NCBI GenBank assembly: GCA_029582155.1
Contig: CM055912.1
Span: forward strand, 868,001 to 932,000
Direction: 5' to 3'
DNA: 64,000 nucleotides
Source of the DNA: Panopea generosa
Lineage: Eukaryota; Mollusca; Bivalvia; Adapedonta; Hiatellidae
Numbering within the stretch: position 1 is the stretch's first letter; each line of letters opens with the position of its first letter. The position numbers and the translations under genes are program-made. The notes beneath the pieces were generated by a model that saw only the letters and a program-made list of their open reading frames with translations, ran no database searches and had not been told where the DNA came from. Positions 46,654-56,705 of the stretch are shown one piece after another.

Positions 46654-46765
46654 AAATCGATTGACAATGATATCTGATGACCTTTCTCATTGGAGTGACA
46701 TATTTACCTGGAGACAGCACCATTACCAGTTTTTAGTAAATCATTAAGACACACATTCTGCCCAG
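46654..46765 (+). pseudogene. TRRAP: TRRAP exon with in-frame stop, FAT-domain region
   Basis: Preceded by a good acceptor (TTTTCTTTTTGACAG). From phase 2 it encodes NRLTMI, then SDDLSHWSDIFTWRQHHYQ, matching vertebrate TRRAP NRLPIVSDDLSHWSSIFMW. It runs straight on into FLVNH, TAA (46745-46747) and DTHSAQ, with a GTAAGT donor at 46766. The TAA sits where downstream repeat copy 47051-47092 has TAT (Tyr), so a single-base change would explain it. An alternative donor GTAAAT at 46736 would end the exon after HHYQFL in phase 0 and avoid the stop. Thus it is either a nonsense-bearing exon of a dead copy or a shortened functional exon. Confidence 0.8.
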
Positions 46766-47092
46766 GTAAGTATTGCCATGAAAACAGCATTATTACAGTT
46801 TATAGTTAGTAAGGAAGTATGAAGAACATGCTGCCCAAAATGTAGTATGAAGTGTTGCCATGGAAACAGTTTCATTTATTTATTAGTTTATAGTAAATCA
46901 TTAAGACACACATGCTGCCCAAGACCAGGTTAAGTATTGCCATGGAAACAGCATTATTACAGTTTATAGTTAGTAACAGAGTATGAAGATCATGCTGCCC
47001 AAAATGTAGTATGAAGTGTTGCCATAGAAACAGTTTCATTTATTTATTAGCTCATAGTAAATGATTATGACACACATACCGCCAAAGACCAG
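46730..47092 (+). repeat. Five tandem copies of a TRRAP exon tail with its donor region
   Basis: Copies begin near 46730, 46799, 46887, 46962 and 47051 and alternate between two subtypes. The odd copies carry TTTATAGTAAATCATTAAGA-type sequence, a GCCCA(A)GACCAG end and a GTAAGTATTGCCATG-like start of intron. The even ones are more diverged. Copies 1 and 3 share a TAA; copy 5 does not. Confidence 0.85.
47051..47092 (+). CDS. TRRAP: Candidate intact TRRAP mini-exon (last tandem copy)
   Basis: After TTTCATTTATTTATTAG (pyrimidine-rich with AG) the 14-codon, phase-0 segment reads LIVNDYDTHTAKDQ and ends at a GTAAGT donor. It aligns with the vertebrate TRRAP segment AIVTAYENSS..DPSS, which directly follows HHYQ and may be a separate exon there. 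The next exon begins in phase 0 with QNNYSMLG, so joining works. It is the only copy of the tandem set without a stop. Whether it is spliced is unknown. Confidence 0.55.
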
Positions 47093-47386
47093 GTAAGTAT
47101 TGCCATGGAAACTGACTATGAAACACATGCTGTCGATGTGCACTACGACTGGATAATGGTGACAATATTGACTGAATTTTCTTGTTGGGTTATTGATAGA
47201 ATACTGATGATTCCTGCAAGACATGGGTTCATCTCTGATAGTAAAACTGCTGTTCTGCATTAGAAGGACTACAAATATTTTAATTGATGTCCTAAGTGTG
47301 ACTGGATGATGTTTCATGCCATGTGTTTGATAGACTGCGTGTCCTTTACCTATCAGTTATGATAGCATGTGTGTGTTTAATTGCAG

Positions 47387-47503
47387 CAAAATAACTATTC
47401 CATGCTGGGTGCCAATGCTTCAGCCCAGGCCATTATACACTTTGGCAAGATTGCTCGGAAACATAATTTATCTGGAGTGTGCCTTGGCTCTCTTAGCAGG
47501 TTG
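47387..47503 (+). CDS. TRRAP: TRRAP exon, FAT-domain region
   Basis: After GTTTAATTGCAG the phase-0 exon encodes QNNYS, MLGANASAQAIIHFGKIARK and HNLSGVCLGSLSR(L). Vertebrate TRRAP reads MLGVHASASAIIQYGKIARK here, so identity is high. The donor is either GTGAGC at 47504 (better consensus) or GTTGGT at 47500. In TRRAP the next residues are IHTIP..PIVDCFQKIRQQV. No such exon was recognised in the remaining 16.5 kb. The exon is uninterrupted and shows codon-level conservation, so the locus was functional recently or still is. Confidence 0.9.
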
Positions 47504-47761
47504 GTGAGCATATTATCCCACAAACATGTTCGTTACCTATAACTGAATAAATTTGCATTCCCACTGCAATCAGCCTAAATGAACTATGTAGATTTACTGC
47601 ATTTCATTACCAAATGAAAAACACTTGCAGCTGAGTGGAGCTAAAAGGACCAGTTTGCATGATTTTATTTTGCTGGTGAGACGTCACGTTGTCATTAGTT
47701 TCACGTGACATTTGTAGTAAGTTATCCTACAAATGTAGCACATATTCAGTATGTTGACATA

Positions 47762-49410
47762 GTTTGAGATAAAAGCTGTATTGAAAGTATCTAAATATGG
47801 CTATTAGTTGAGATAAAAGCTGTATTGAAAGTATCGAAATATGGCAATTATTTGAGATAAACGCTTTGTTGAAAATATGTAAATATGGCTATTATTTGAG
47901 ATGAAAACTTTATTGAAAATATGTAAATATGGCGATGAGTTGAGATGAAAGCTGTATTGAAAGTATCTAAATATGGCTATTATTTGAGATGAAAGCTTTA
48001 TTGAAAATATGTAAATATGGCTATTAGTTGAGATGAAAGCTGTATTGAAAGTATCTAAATATGGCTATTATTTGAGATGAAAGCTGTATTGAAAGTCTCT
48101 AAGTATGACTATTAGTTGAGATAAAAGCTGCATTGAAAGTATATAAGTTTAGCTATTAGTTGAGATGAAAGCTGTATTGAAAGTCTCTAAATATGGCTTT
48201 TATTTGAGATGAAAGCTGTATTGAAAGTCTCTAAATATGGCTATTAGTTGAGATAAAATCTTTATTGAAAGTATCTAAATATGGCTATTATTTGAGATGA
48301 AAGCTGTATTGAAAGTCTCTAAGTATGACTATTAGTTGAGATAAAAGCTGTATTGAAAGTATCTAAGTTTAGCTATTAGTTGAGATGAAAGCTGTATTGA
48401 AAGTCTCTAAATATGGCTATTATTTGAGATGAAAGCTGTATTGAAAGTCTCTAAGTATGACTATTAGTTGAGATAAAAGCTGTATTGAAAGTATCTAAGT
48501 TTAGCTATTAGTTGAGATGAAAGCTGTATTGAAAGTCTCTAAAAATGGCTATTAGTTGAGATAAAATCTTTATTGAAAGTATCTAAATATGGCTATTATT
48601 TGAAATGAAAGCTGTATTGAAAGTCTCTAAGTATGACTATTAGTTGAGATAAAAGCTGTATTGAAAGTATCTAAGTTTAGCTATTAATTGAGATGAAAGC
48701 TGTATTGAAAGTCTCTAAATATGGCTATTATTTGAGATGAAAGCTGTATTGAAAGTATCTAAATATGGCTATTAGTTGAGATAAAATCTTTATTGAAAGT
48801 ATCAAATATGGCTATTAGTTGAGATGAAAGCTGTATTGAAAGTATCTAAATATGGCTATTATTTGAGATGAAAGCTGTATTAAAAGTATCTAAATATGGC
48901 TATTAGTTGAGATGAAAGCTGTATTGAAAGTATCTAAATATGGCTGCTAGTTGAGATGAAAGCTGTATTGAAAGTATCTAAGTTTGGCTATTAGTTGAGA
49001 TGAAAGCTGTATTGAAAGTCTCTAAATATGGCTATTAGTTGAGATAAAGTTTTATTCAGTATCTCAAAATAATTGGAGATAAAAGTTTATTCAAAGTCTC
49101 AAAATATGTTTATCACCGATAATCAAATTTTATTCAGTGTCTTAACTATAATTATTGGAGATTTAATTTTATTCAAAGTATCAAAATATGGCTATTATTT
49201 GAGATTTAAGTTTTATTAAATGTCTTGAAAAGGTTATCTGGTTTTATTCAAAGTATCAAAGTATGGCTATTATTGTTGGAGATAACGTTTTATTCATTGT
49301 CTCAAAATATCACTATCATTGGCGATTTAAGTTTTATTCGATGTCAAAACTATAACTGAAGATTAAAGTTAACTGAATTTCTCAAAATATGACTATCACA
49401 GGAGGTTAAA
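47762..49410. repeat. Minisatellite, about 29 copies of a 44-bp unit plus degenerate tail
   Basis: Unit: TTGAGATGAAAGCTGTATTG, AAAGTATCTAAATATGGCTA, TTAG. Regular to about 49060, then decays into TTTTATTCA-type units to about 49410. Two- and three-unit higher-order blocks recur (48090-48700). Confidence 0.95.
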
Positions 49411-49420
49411 ATTTTATAAT

Positions 49421-50690
49421 ATGCATTCATGATGATTTACACTTTTATATCTATGTGTCCTATGCATTCATGATGATTTACACTTTTATATCTATGTATG
49501 CATTCATGATGATTTACACTTTTATATCTATGTGTCCTATGCATTCATGATGCTTTACACTTTTAAATCTATGTGTCCTATGCATTCATGATGATTTACA
49601 CTTTATATCTATGTATCCTATGCATTCATGGCGCTTTGAACTTTTAAATCTGTGTCCTATGCATTCATGATGATTTACACTTTTATATATATGTGTCCTA
49701 TGCATTCATGATGCTTTACACTTTTAAATCTATGTGTCCTATGCATTCATGATGATTTACACTTTTATATCTATGTATCCTATGCATTCATGATGCTTTA
49801 CACTTTTAAATCTATGTGTCCTATGCATTCATGATGATTTACACTTTTATATCTATGTGTCCTATGCATTCATGATGCTTTACACTTTTATATCTATGTG
49901 TCCTATGCATTCATGATGATTTACACTTTTATATCTATGTGTCCTATGCATTCATGATGATTTTCACTTTTATACCTATGTATCCTATGCATTCATGATG
50001 ATTTTCACTTTTATACCTATGTATCCTATGCATTCATGATGATTTACACTTTTATATCTATGTGTCCTATTCATTCATGATGATTTACACTTTTATATCT
50101 ATGTATGCATTCATGATGATTTACACTTTTATATCTATGTATGCATTCATGATGATTTACACTTTTATATCTATGTGCCCTATGCATTCATGATGATTTA
50201 CACTTTTATATCTATGTGCCCTATGCATTCATGATGATTTACACTTTTATATCTATGTATGCATTCATGATGATTTACACTTTTATATCTATGTGTCCTA
50301 TGCATTCATGACGCTTTACACTTTTAAATCTATGTGTCCTATGCATTCATGATGTTTACACTTTTATATCTATGTATCCTATGCATTCATGATGATTTAC
50401 ACTTTTATATCTATGTGTCCTATGCATTCATGATTATTTTCACTTTTATACCTATGTATCCTATGCATTCATGATGATTTACACTTTTATATCTATGTGT
50501 CCTAACATTCATGATGATTTACACTTTCATATCTATGTATCCTATGCATTCATGATGATTTACACTTTCATATCTATGTGTCCTATGCATTCATGATGAT
50601 TTACACACTTTCATATCTATGCATTCTTGATATTTTACACTTTAAGATCTATGTTTACTCTACATTATTGGTAACTTACACTTTCAGATC
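49421..50690. repeat. Minisatellite, about 31 copies of a 41-bp (or 35-bp) unit
   Basis: Unit: ATGCATTCATGATGATTTAC, ACTTTTATATCTATGTGTCC, T. A 35-bp subtype lacks the GTGTCC part. The last units decay from about 50600, and the final one contains the splice acceptor of the segment at 50688. Confidence 0.95.
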
Positions 50691-50771
50691 TATGTCTCCT
50701 ATGAGATGTCCACTCAAACCATGTTTGAAAATCCAAGAGGCTCTCCAAATGTTGAATACATAGAAGACATT
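50688..50771 (+). CDS. Exon-like segment, unidentified
   Basis: Flanked by ACTTACACTTTCAG and GTAAGT, 84 bases, phase 0 at both ends. It reads IYVSYEMSTQTMFENPRG then SPNVEYIEDI. I do not recognise it, and it does not match the next expected TRRAP segment. Its first bases (ATCTATGTCTCCTATG) and its acceptor are homologous to the preceding 41-bp repeat unit, so the exon start is either the seed of the array or has been built from it. It could be a 5' exon of the coiled-coil gene downstream. Confidence 0.35.
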
Positions 50772-50822
50772 GTAAGTAAATGTATACATATGTAGTCTGT
50801 TACATCATATAATTAATATATA

Positions 50823-50983
50823 CAGTCAAACCTGTGTAAGAACTCACCTCTGTTAAGCAGCCACATTTGTTTTTTTCCACTTCTATGCTTTTAGAGCAAA
50901 TTCACCTGTATCACACATCAACCTGTCTTAAAAGGCCACTTTTGCTCCTTTCCTTGACTGGCTGCTTAAGACAGGTTTGACTG
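50823..50983. mobile_element. Tc1/mariner-like MITE, 161 bp, best-preserved copy
   Basis: Left end CAGTCAAACCTGT and right end ACAGGTTTGACTG are exact inverted repeats, flanked by TA at 50821-50822 and 50984-50985. No coding capacity. Relatives: 1194-1374, 30330-30474, 38375-38441, 45418-45595, 59439-59598. Confidence 0.92.
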
Positions 50984-51059
50984 TAGTTTGTTTGAGTGTG
51001 GTACATAATTATTAGTCCTCCACCAGTGTCAACAGAGAGTAGGTTTTCTCCTCTGTTTG

Positions 51060-51365
51060 TCTGGTGTCCAATGTCCCTCAGGAAAGATCACTCAAACAAT
51101 ATCCATTCTAGGTTTGTGAAACTTTGCATGTCGATAGTGGGCAATAAGGAGATGATGCAGGTCTATTTATTTTGTGAAGTCGGACAAAAATTATGGTTGC
51201 TATGGCAACAAAATTGGAAACCTAAGCTACATTTGTGAAACTTCACATGTGAATAGGGGACAATAAGGAGGAATAGAGGTCAAGAAGAAGATCATACCAA
51301 TCATTTTATTACTTTCTTCAATCAGACAAAAATGGCATTTGCTATGGCAACAAAATGAGTAAGCG
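51060..51365. repeat. Two copies of a 140-160-bp dispersed unit
   Basis: GTGAAACTTTGCATGTCGAT and GTGAAACTTCACATGTGAAT, then GGCAATAAGGAG/GGACAATAAGGAGG, then GCTATGGCAACAAAAT twice. The frame 50996-51238 lies in this repeat. Confidence 0.6.
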
Positions 51366-52460
51366 TGTTAAACATGTAGGTACTTATGTAATGCTTGCAG
51401 CATGCCAGTTTCTCATGTTTGTATTACTTGGTGATATATAAACAAATGATCTACATGTACAAAGTTTCAAATTAGATGCATTTTTACTGGTGTTGTTCAG
51501 ATTAATTGCCGAAGTTTTACAAAATGCCACAATAAAATTGCCTGTATATTCAACGGTGGATTTTTGATTGTCGATGAATTAAACTAATTAAATTGTGCAA
51601 GAGTTGCCGTTCTTCCTTATAACTAAGTTGAACGCTGATTGGATGAAAATTAAGCCATTCAGATTCACATATGCCAACTTACCAACATAACTGACAAAGG
51701 CAAAGAAGAATGACAGTCATTCTCTATTTTTTTTCAAGGGAAAAATAAAAAAAACATACTCCTGGGACCATCTGGGCTATTACATATAGAACACCTATTG
51801 TAATTTCAGTGTTTTTTTTCTCAGCTTTTTGGGAAATAAAAATAGATAAATCCAAGTTGAAAAGAAAAAGGTTGGGGTTGGGACTCAATTTTAGGGGCCG
51901 GTCGGGTAACCCTAAACACAGGTATTTTTTTGTTTGACCTAAAATATAAATATCTCATGATGTCTTCCTGCAGACTGGGTAAAGTCATTTCTTTTGATTT
52001 TACAGAAATTTATACTGTGCCAGCTAGAAAATATGTCAATTTCAATTATACTACATGAATTCACCTACAGTCAGTGGAAGTAACAGCTTCATTTTATTGC
52101 TTAACTCTCAACAGCTCATTAACTTGCCATTCTGTGTGCAAGTATTGATAATCCACTCAGGGACTTTGAAAAACACCACTTACACACAGGAAATTTTAGT
52201 GCAGAAACTGTCATCCATTTCAAAGAAAGTTTATATATGTTAGGAGTGTCATCTCTGTCTTCTACTTTCTAAATTTCATGACTGAGGCTTGAAATTTTGA
52301 TGCCTTTTTTTCCATTTTTCAAAGTTACCTCCAAAATTGAAATGTTACAGCATCAGTAACGCGTGCATCAATGTATCAAGGCAAATGTTGCATACACTCT
52401 GTATTATAAATGACACCTGTGAATTTTATCTCAAATCAGAAATGAAATGGGGACTCTGCA
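51366..52460. other. Non-coding, nothing recognised
   Basis: AT-rich intron-like sequence. Frames at 52055-52243 and 52337-52564 lack recognisable domains. Confidence 0.35.
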
Positions 52461-52464
52461 TATA

Positions 52465-52760
52465 TTACTGGACAGGAAAAATATGCAGTCAGTCTGCAAT
52501 TGGAATCCGGGACCTTTTGTTTACAGAGCAAATCCTGTACTTACTGAGCTGGCAAGACTGCTAAATATGAGTTTCTCTCTTAATAGGTTATATACAAACT
52601 ATGACAGTCATATACCCCCTCAAATTTGGAATTTAGTCTGAACTCTGAATATAAATAAGTCACAGGTCCAACGTTGGACAACAATGTAACACGATGAGAA
52701 AAATACATAGCCTGTTAGGGACTCGAACCCAGGTCAGGTCAGTTGGTTTCCAATCTGGAT
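52465..52760 (-). mobile_element. Two adjacent tRNA-like SINE parts, family E
   Basis: 52468-52640 contains GGAATCCGGGACCTTTTG (minus T-arm region) and CTTACTGAGCTGGCAAGAC (minus A-box region) followed by TTCTCTCTTAATAGGTTATA. 52705-52760 repeats a T-arm phrase GGGACTCGAACCCAGG. The copy at 56575-56705 has the same order. Confidence 0.6.
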
Positions 52761-52935
52761 GGCTCTTTACATTTAATTAATATTTAGTTTGTATATAATT
52801 ATAAAACACAGGTCAAATTGTTATTTGTTATAACGAAGAGCAAACAAAGTTTTTCGATAAGGCTGTAAAAAAATGTTTGCTATACTCCTATCTACTTACT
52901 AAAAAAAAAATGTTCATTGACTTTAAAAGCATTGA

Positions 52936-53235
52936 TTTTTTTATTTGAGTTTGTTTGATAACACTTTGAGTCTGTGAGATTTTGTGTCTGGCTTGTAACT
53001 TTGTCATGCATAGATGGATTTTAATGATACTTGCTACAATTGATCAACATAACATGACAACGAGTCACGAGTAAGACCCATACCCGTACCTCAAAGGTCA
53101 AGGTCACAATTTGAGTTTGACAACACTTTGAGTCTGTGTGAGATTTTGTGTCCAGCCTGAAACTTTGTCATGCATAGATTGTTTTTTATAAATACTTTTT
53201 ATAGATGATCAACATAACATGACCACCTGTTGCAC
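52936..53235. repeat. Two more copies of the 155-165-bp GGTCAAGGTCAC repeat
   Basis: Landmarks ACACTTTGAGTCTGTG, AACTTTGTCATGCATAGAT and CAAAGGTCAAGGTCACAAT as in 42322-43225. Confidence 0.8.
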
Positions 53236-53517
53236 TTTAACTTTTTATTGCCTTTCAAACATAATTTTTTTTTTCATGATATCTGTCCATTTTTCTTTAA
53301 AATACTGAGTCGAAGCACAGCAATCAAACATTTTTTTAGGATGACCTGGCCAAATATGGTGAATGAGCTTGGTCAGTCTTGATGATAACAAACAATTGTA
53401 TTGATACACATGGTGCGGCATATAGTAGTTGATATAATAGTTATAAAACTTTAATTAATGAGAACAGTGATTTAAATCCATTCTTTTTTTATCGGGTTTA
53501 ACGCCATTTTCAACACA

Positions 53518-53710
53518 TTTCAGGTTATATATGGCTTATCCAGTTTTGCTGGTGGAAGAAGACCTCAGACTGAGTACAACTACTGTCCTTCTGCAAGTAA
53601 CTGGAAACTTTCTCACATACAGTTTTTGGAGCGGGATTCAAACCTACGACCTTAGCTGTGAGAAGTAAGTGATCTTGAGATGTCGCCTTATACCACTCGG
53701 CAACAGAGGA
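53518..53710 (-). mobile_element. tRNA-derived SINE, family B
   Basis: On minus: CCGAGTGGTATAAGGCG (A-box region), AAGGTCGTAGGTTTGAATCC (T-arm), then TGAGAAAGTTTCCAGTTACT, AGAAGGACAGTAGTTGTACT and a tail GGATAAGCCATATATAACC. Another head is at 58047-58190. Confidence 0.8.
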
Positions 53711-53769
53711 CCCTTTAAATGCATTCAATCTGCCATAATGCCCTCAACTTTAATCTCAGTCTGTATTTT

Positions 53770-54209
53770 TAGGTCACGTGAGACTTTGTCTCAATGGACA
53801 TTTTGTCCATCATCATGCGTCCATAAACAATTGACTTTTTCGACTTCTTCTCAAAAACCGTAACCATAATTGTAATGATATATTGTATGCAGCTTTGGTA
53901 CACACGGGTGAATCAAAATTGTGAAAGCGGTCAAAGTAAGGTAAACTTGGAAAATCTTTTTCTCAATATAGGAGAAGCACTGGGAAACAAATAGTGAGAT
54001 GATTATGGACATATAAAAATTATGGGTCATTTATAAAAATTGTGAATTGCATGTCCCAGGGTCACACGGTTTTGCCCTTGGAGTGAGGCCTACTTTACTA
54101 AATCTGTATAAGAGAAATTGACAAGAAGTTATTTCTTACGACAGAATAGATTTATGTGAATATTTTTGGATAATCAGATGACTGTTAAGGCCAATGGGCC
54201 TCTTGTTTA
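53770..54209. repeat. Dispersed repeat ending GGGCCTCTTGTTT
   Basis: Begins TAGGTCACGTGAGACTTTGT and ends CAGATGACTGTTAAGGCC then AATGGGCCTCTTGTTT. The ends have a loosely inverted character (TCACGTGA / TCAGATGA). The end motif is the inverse of the start of the 38870 block. Confidence 0.55.
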
Positions 54210-54439
54210 AAATCACTTTATAAATTACGGTTTTCAACTATGTATGTACAATATGTATATCAACTATGTAACATACATTTATTGTTAGTTGGCCTTTTGC
54301 TTTGTTTTCATTAGAGATTTTTGGTAATACATTGTAAATTCTGACGGAGTTGTGTTTGTTACCGTAAACAATTTTCAAATTGTTTTTAAGCTCGACTGTT
54401 CGAAGGATAAAGAGAGCGTTTCTGCTCACCTGGGCGTCA

Positions 54440-54995
54440 GTGTCCCACTTTGGTTGAAGTTTTGTGTGCAAGTCACAATCTCAATAACCATTGCATATAT
54501 TGACTTGAAACTTAACACAACACTCCCCAGTCACCAAACGTACTACAATAACTAAGTTAGATACCTCTTGCATTAATATAATACAAATTATTGCCCTTGT
54601 TTGACTAAGAAATTCTGGTTAAAGTTTTGCTTGCAAGACTCATCTAGTCCATACTTCATTAACCGCTCAACATATTTGATTTGATTTAAACTTAACACAA
54701 GACTTCCCAGTCATTAAACATTCTACATTGAATAAGTTAGATAACTCTTGTATTAATATAATGCAAATTATTGCCCTTGTTTGACTAAGAAATTCTGGTT
54801 AAAGGTTTGTTTGCAATTGCCATCTAGTCCATACTTCACCAACCACTCAACATATTTGATTTGATTTAAACTTAACACAAGATTTCCCAGTCATTAAACA
54901 TTCTACATTGAATAAGTTAGATAACTCTTGCATGGATAAAATGCAAATTATTGCCCTAATTTGACTTATTTGAATTTTTACGCGCAAGTACCATC
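54440..54995. repeat. Three copies of a 180-bp tandem repeat
   Basis: AACTTAACACAA(G/C)A.T.CCCAG recurs at about 54508, 54688 and 54868. CTCTTGCATTAATATAA, ATTGCCCTTGTTTGAC and AAATTCTGGTTAAAG also recur at 180-base spacing. Confidence 0.85.
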
Positions 54996-55045
54996 AATTG
55001 GAACTCACAACCCTTGAATTGACAGTCAGACACGTTACAGACTTA
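54996..55045 (-). mobile_element. Short SINE head fragment
   Basis: GGAACTCACAACCCTTGAAT then TGACAGTCAGACACGTTAC is the family-A T-arm and anticodon-arm region on minus, isolated. Confidence 0.5.
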
Positions 55046-55484
55046 AGGTATAACCTGAATAAACTCCCAAGGTGTGATTCATTTTACAAAGGGGGGCATT
55101 TATTTGGGACTGAGATATCAAAATTTAACCATTTTATAAAGTACATATATTTATAAATGTGAAAAATACCATATAATACACAGCTGATGCTTTAGATGTT
55201 TTAACCAGACTTGAAATCAATACATGTATATTTGGATTAAAGACTTACTTCCAGATTGTTCAAGCATTTTCCCCCATAAAAAAGGAGGAGTCAACCTGAT
55301 TTTTAATTTCTCAAAATTTAATATTATTCTACATGTATATAGTATCAGAAAACAAATATGTAGTGCTGTGTTACAAGAGTTCACTTTATTAATAGAAATT
55401 TGGGCTATTTTAAATATTAATTTCTATTAATTTACATAATTTGTTTGGTAAAAATTTAAGTCCATTATCTTAGTACAACATGAT
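55046..55484. other. Non-coding, nothing recognised
   Basis: AT-rich sequence without supported features. Confidence 0.35.
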
Positions 55485-55562
55485 ACGCTTCTGTGGTGTA
55501 ACTGGCAAACACATCTACACTTTTGTAGAAATTCTGGGTTTGAATCCCAGCAGTTGCGAACA
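55485..55562 (+). mobile_element. tRNA-like SINE head fragment
   Basis: TGTGGTGTAACTGGCAAAC (A-box-like) and TGGGTTTGAATCCCAGCA (T-arm, well paired). Confidence 0.5.
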
Positions 55563-56574
55563 ACATGAAAAAAAGATTGCTAAGATGTGAAAAAAGGAAT
55601 ATCTGTTCTATTTTTTAATGAAATTATTTTCTTTTAAAAATGTATATTTTTTATAATGTTTGCTGCTGCATGGACAAAATGCTAACAAGTGCAATGTATT
55701 TATTGCATGTATTTACCAGTATTACAGAAATTTTATTTCGGCTGCTCACATTTTCAATTCAACTTATATATAATATTTTAAGTTTTATGGGGCATCAGGG
55801 TTTTTGTGGTTATGTGTGGTTTCCTTGAGCAAGACACCTTTTCCACATATGCTTTGTACTGGTTCTACCTAGGAAGACTTCAAGCATGATTTGTCTAAGT
55901 TTACAATCAAAGTAAAATAAATAAGTTTAAAATGACTTATGCTTACTCTTTCTGACTGCCTTTAAGTGCCTTACATTCGAAAAGTATATTTTCCGTGGAC
56001 TGCAGTTTATAATCATACATGGTCTATATTTTTTGTCTATTTTGTTTGTCGTGTTTAATATTACAACCAGATTGTAGAAGTGGCTGGACAAGAACTGAAG
56101 GGAACCTATGTTTCATATATATTTGGATGCCTCAGCTGCTAACATGGGAACTTCAGTAAATGTTTTGGTTTATGTATGCAGTCATGCATAATGCTATTGT
56201 TTTTCTTGGTACATATGAGATGGAGGTTCAAATTACTGCCATGTCCAGAGACTTTTCTTAAATTATTGATAAGTCTAGTCCTGTGTCCTTGACATTTCCA
56301 ACATTTGTTCAGAAATATACATTTGGTTAAGTCATATTTTAACATTTAAACTGCAAGAACTCTATTTATGCTTGTTGTTGGATCAATCCTCACTCCAGTA
56401 GTCTAAAAACATTTTGTGAGAAATTTAAGGTTACCTATAGAAGGATGGTGGCTGTACTGAGATTGGTTCCTATGTCTTCTATATCTGTTTTGAAACCCCA
56501 GTAAAAATACATACTGACTATCTGCACAGTGTAAACTATAGTATAGACATGTATTATGTTTATGTAATAAGGCA
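55563..56574. other. Non-coding; SINE body fragment at 55825-55925
   Basis: Contains the family-D body (TTGAGCAAGACACCTTTTCC, GTACTGGTTCTACC). Around 56071-56120 a short open stretch after ACAACCAG has no supporting donor and is not called an exon. Confidence 0.4.
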
Positions 56575-56705
56575 AGAAAAATATGCAGCCATTGCAGACT
56601 CCAACTCGGGACCTTTCACTTACAGGACAAGTGCTCTACCGGCAGAGCTAACGAGACCGTTGACATATTTTTCTCTCCTAACAGTTTAGGTAAACACTGT
56701 GACAT
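56575..56705 (-). mobile_element. tRNA-derived SINE, family E
   Basis: On minus: CTCGTTAGCTCTGCCGGTAG (A-box region) and AAAGGTCCCGAGTTGGAGTC (T-arm), with flank TTTTTCTCTCCTAACAGTTT as at 52575. Confidence 0.7.

Noticed and set aside
33418-50640. CRISPR-like repeat-spacer arrays
   Set aside because: The regular repeats are direct tandem units with no unique spacers, in animal nuclear DNA.
50688-50771. Next TRRAP exon after 47503
   Set aside because: The translation does not resemble IHTIP..PIVDCFQKIRQQV in any frame.
50996-51238. 80-codon plus frame
   Set aside because: Lies across the duplicated CTATGGCAACAAAAT repeat; no homology recognised.
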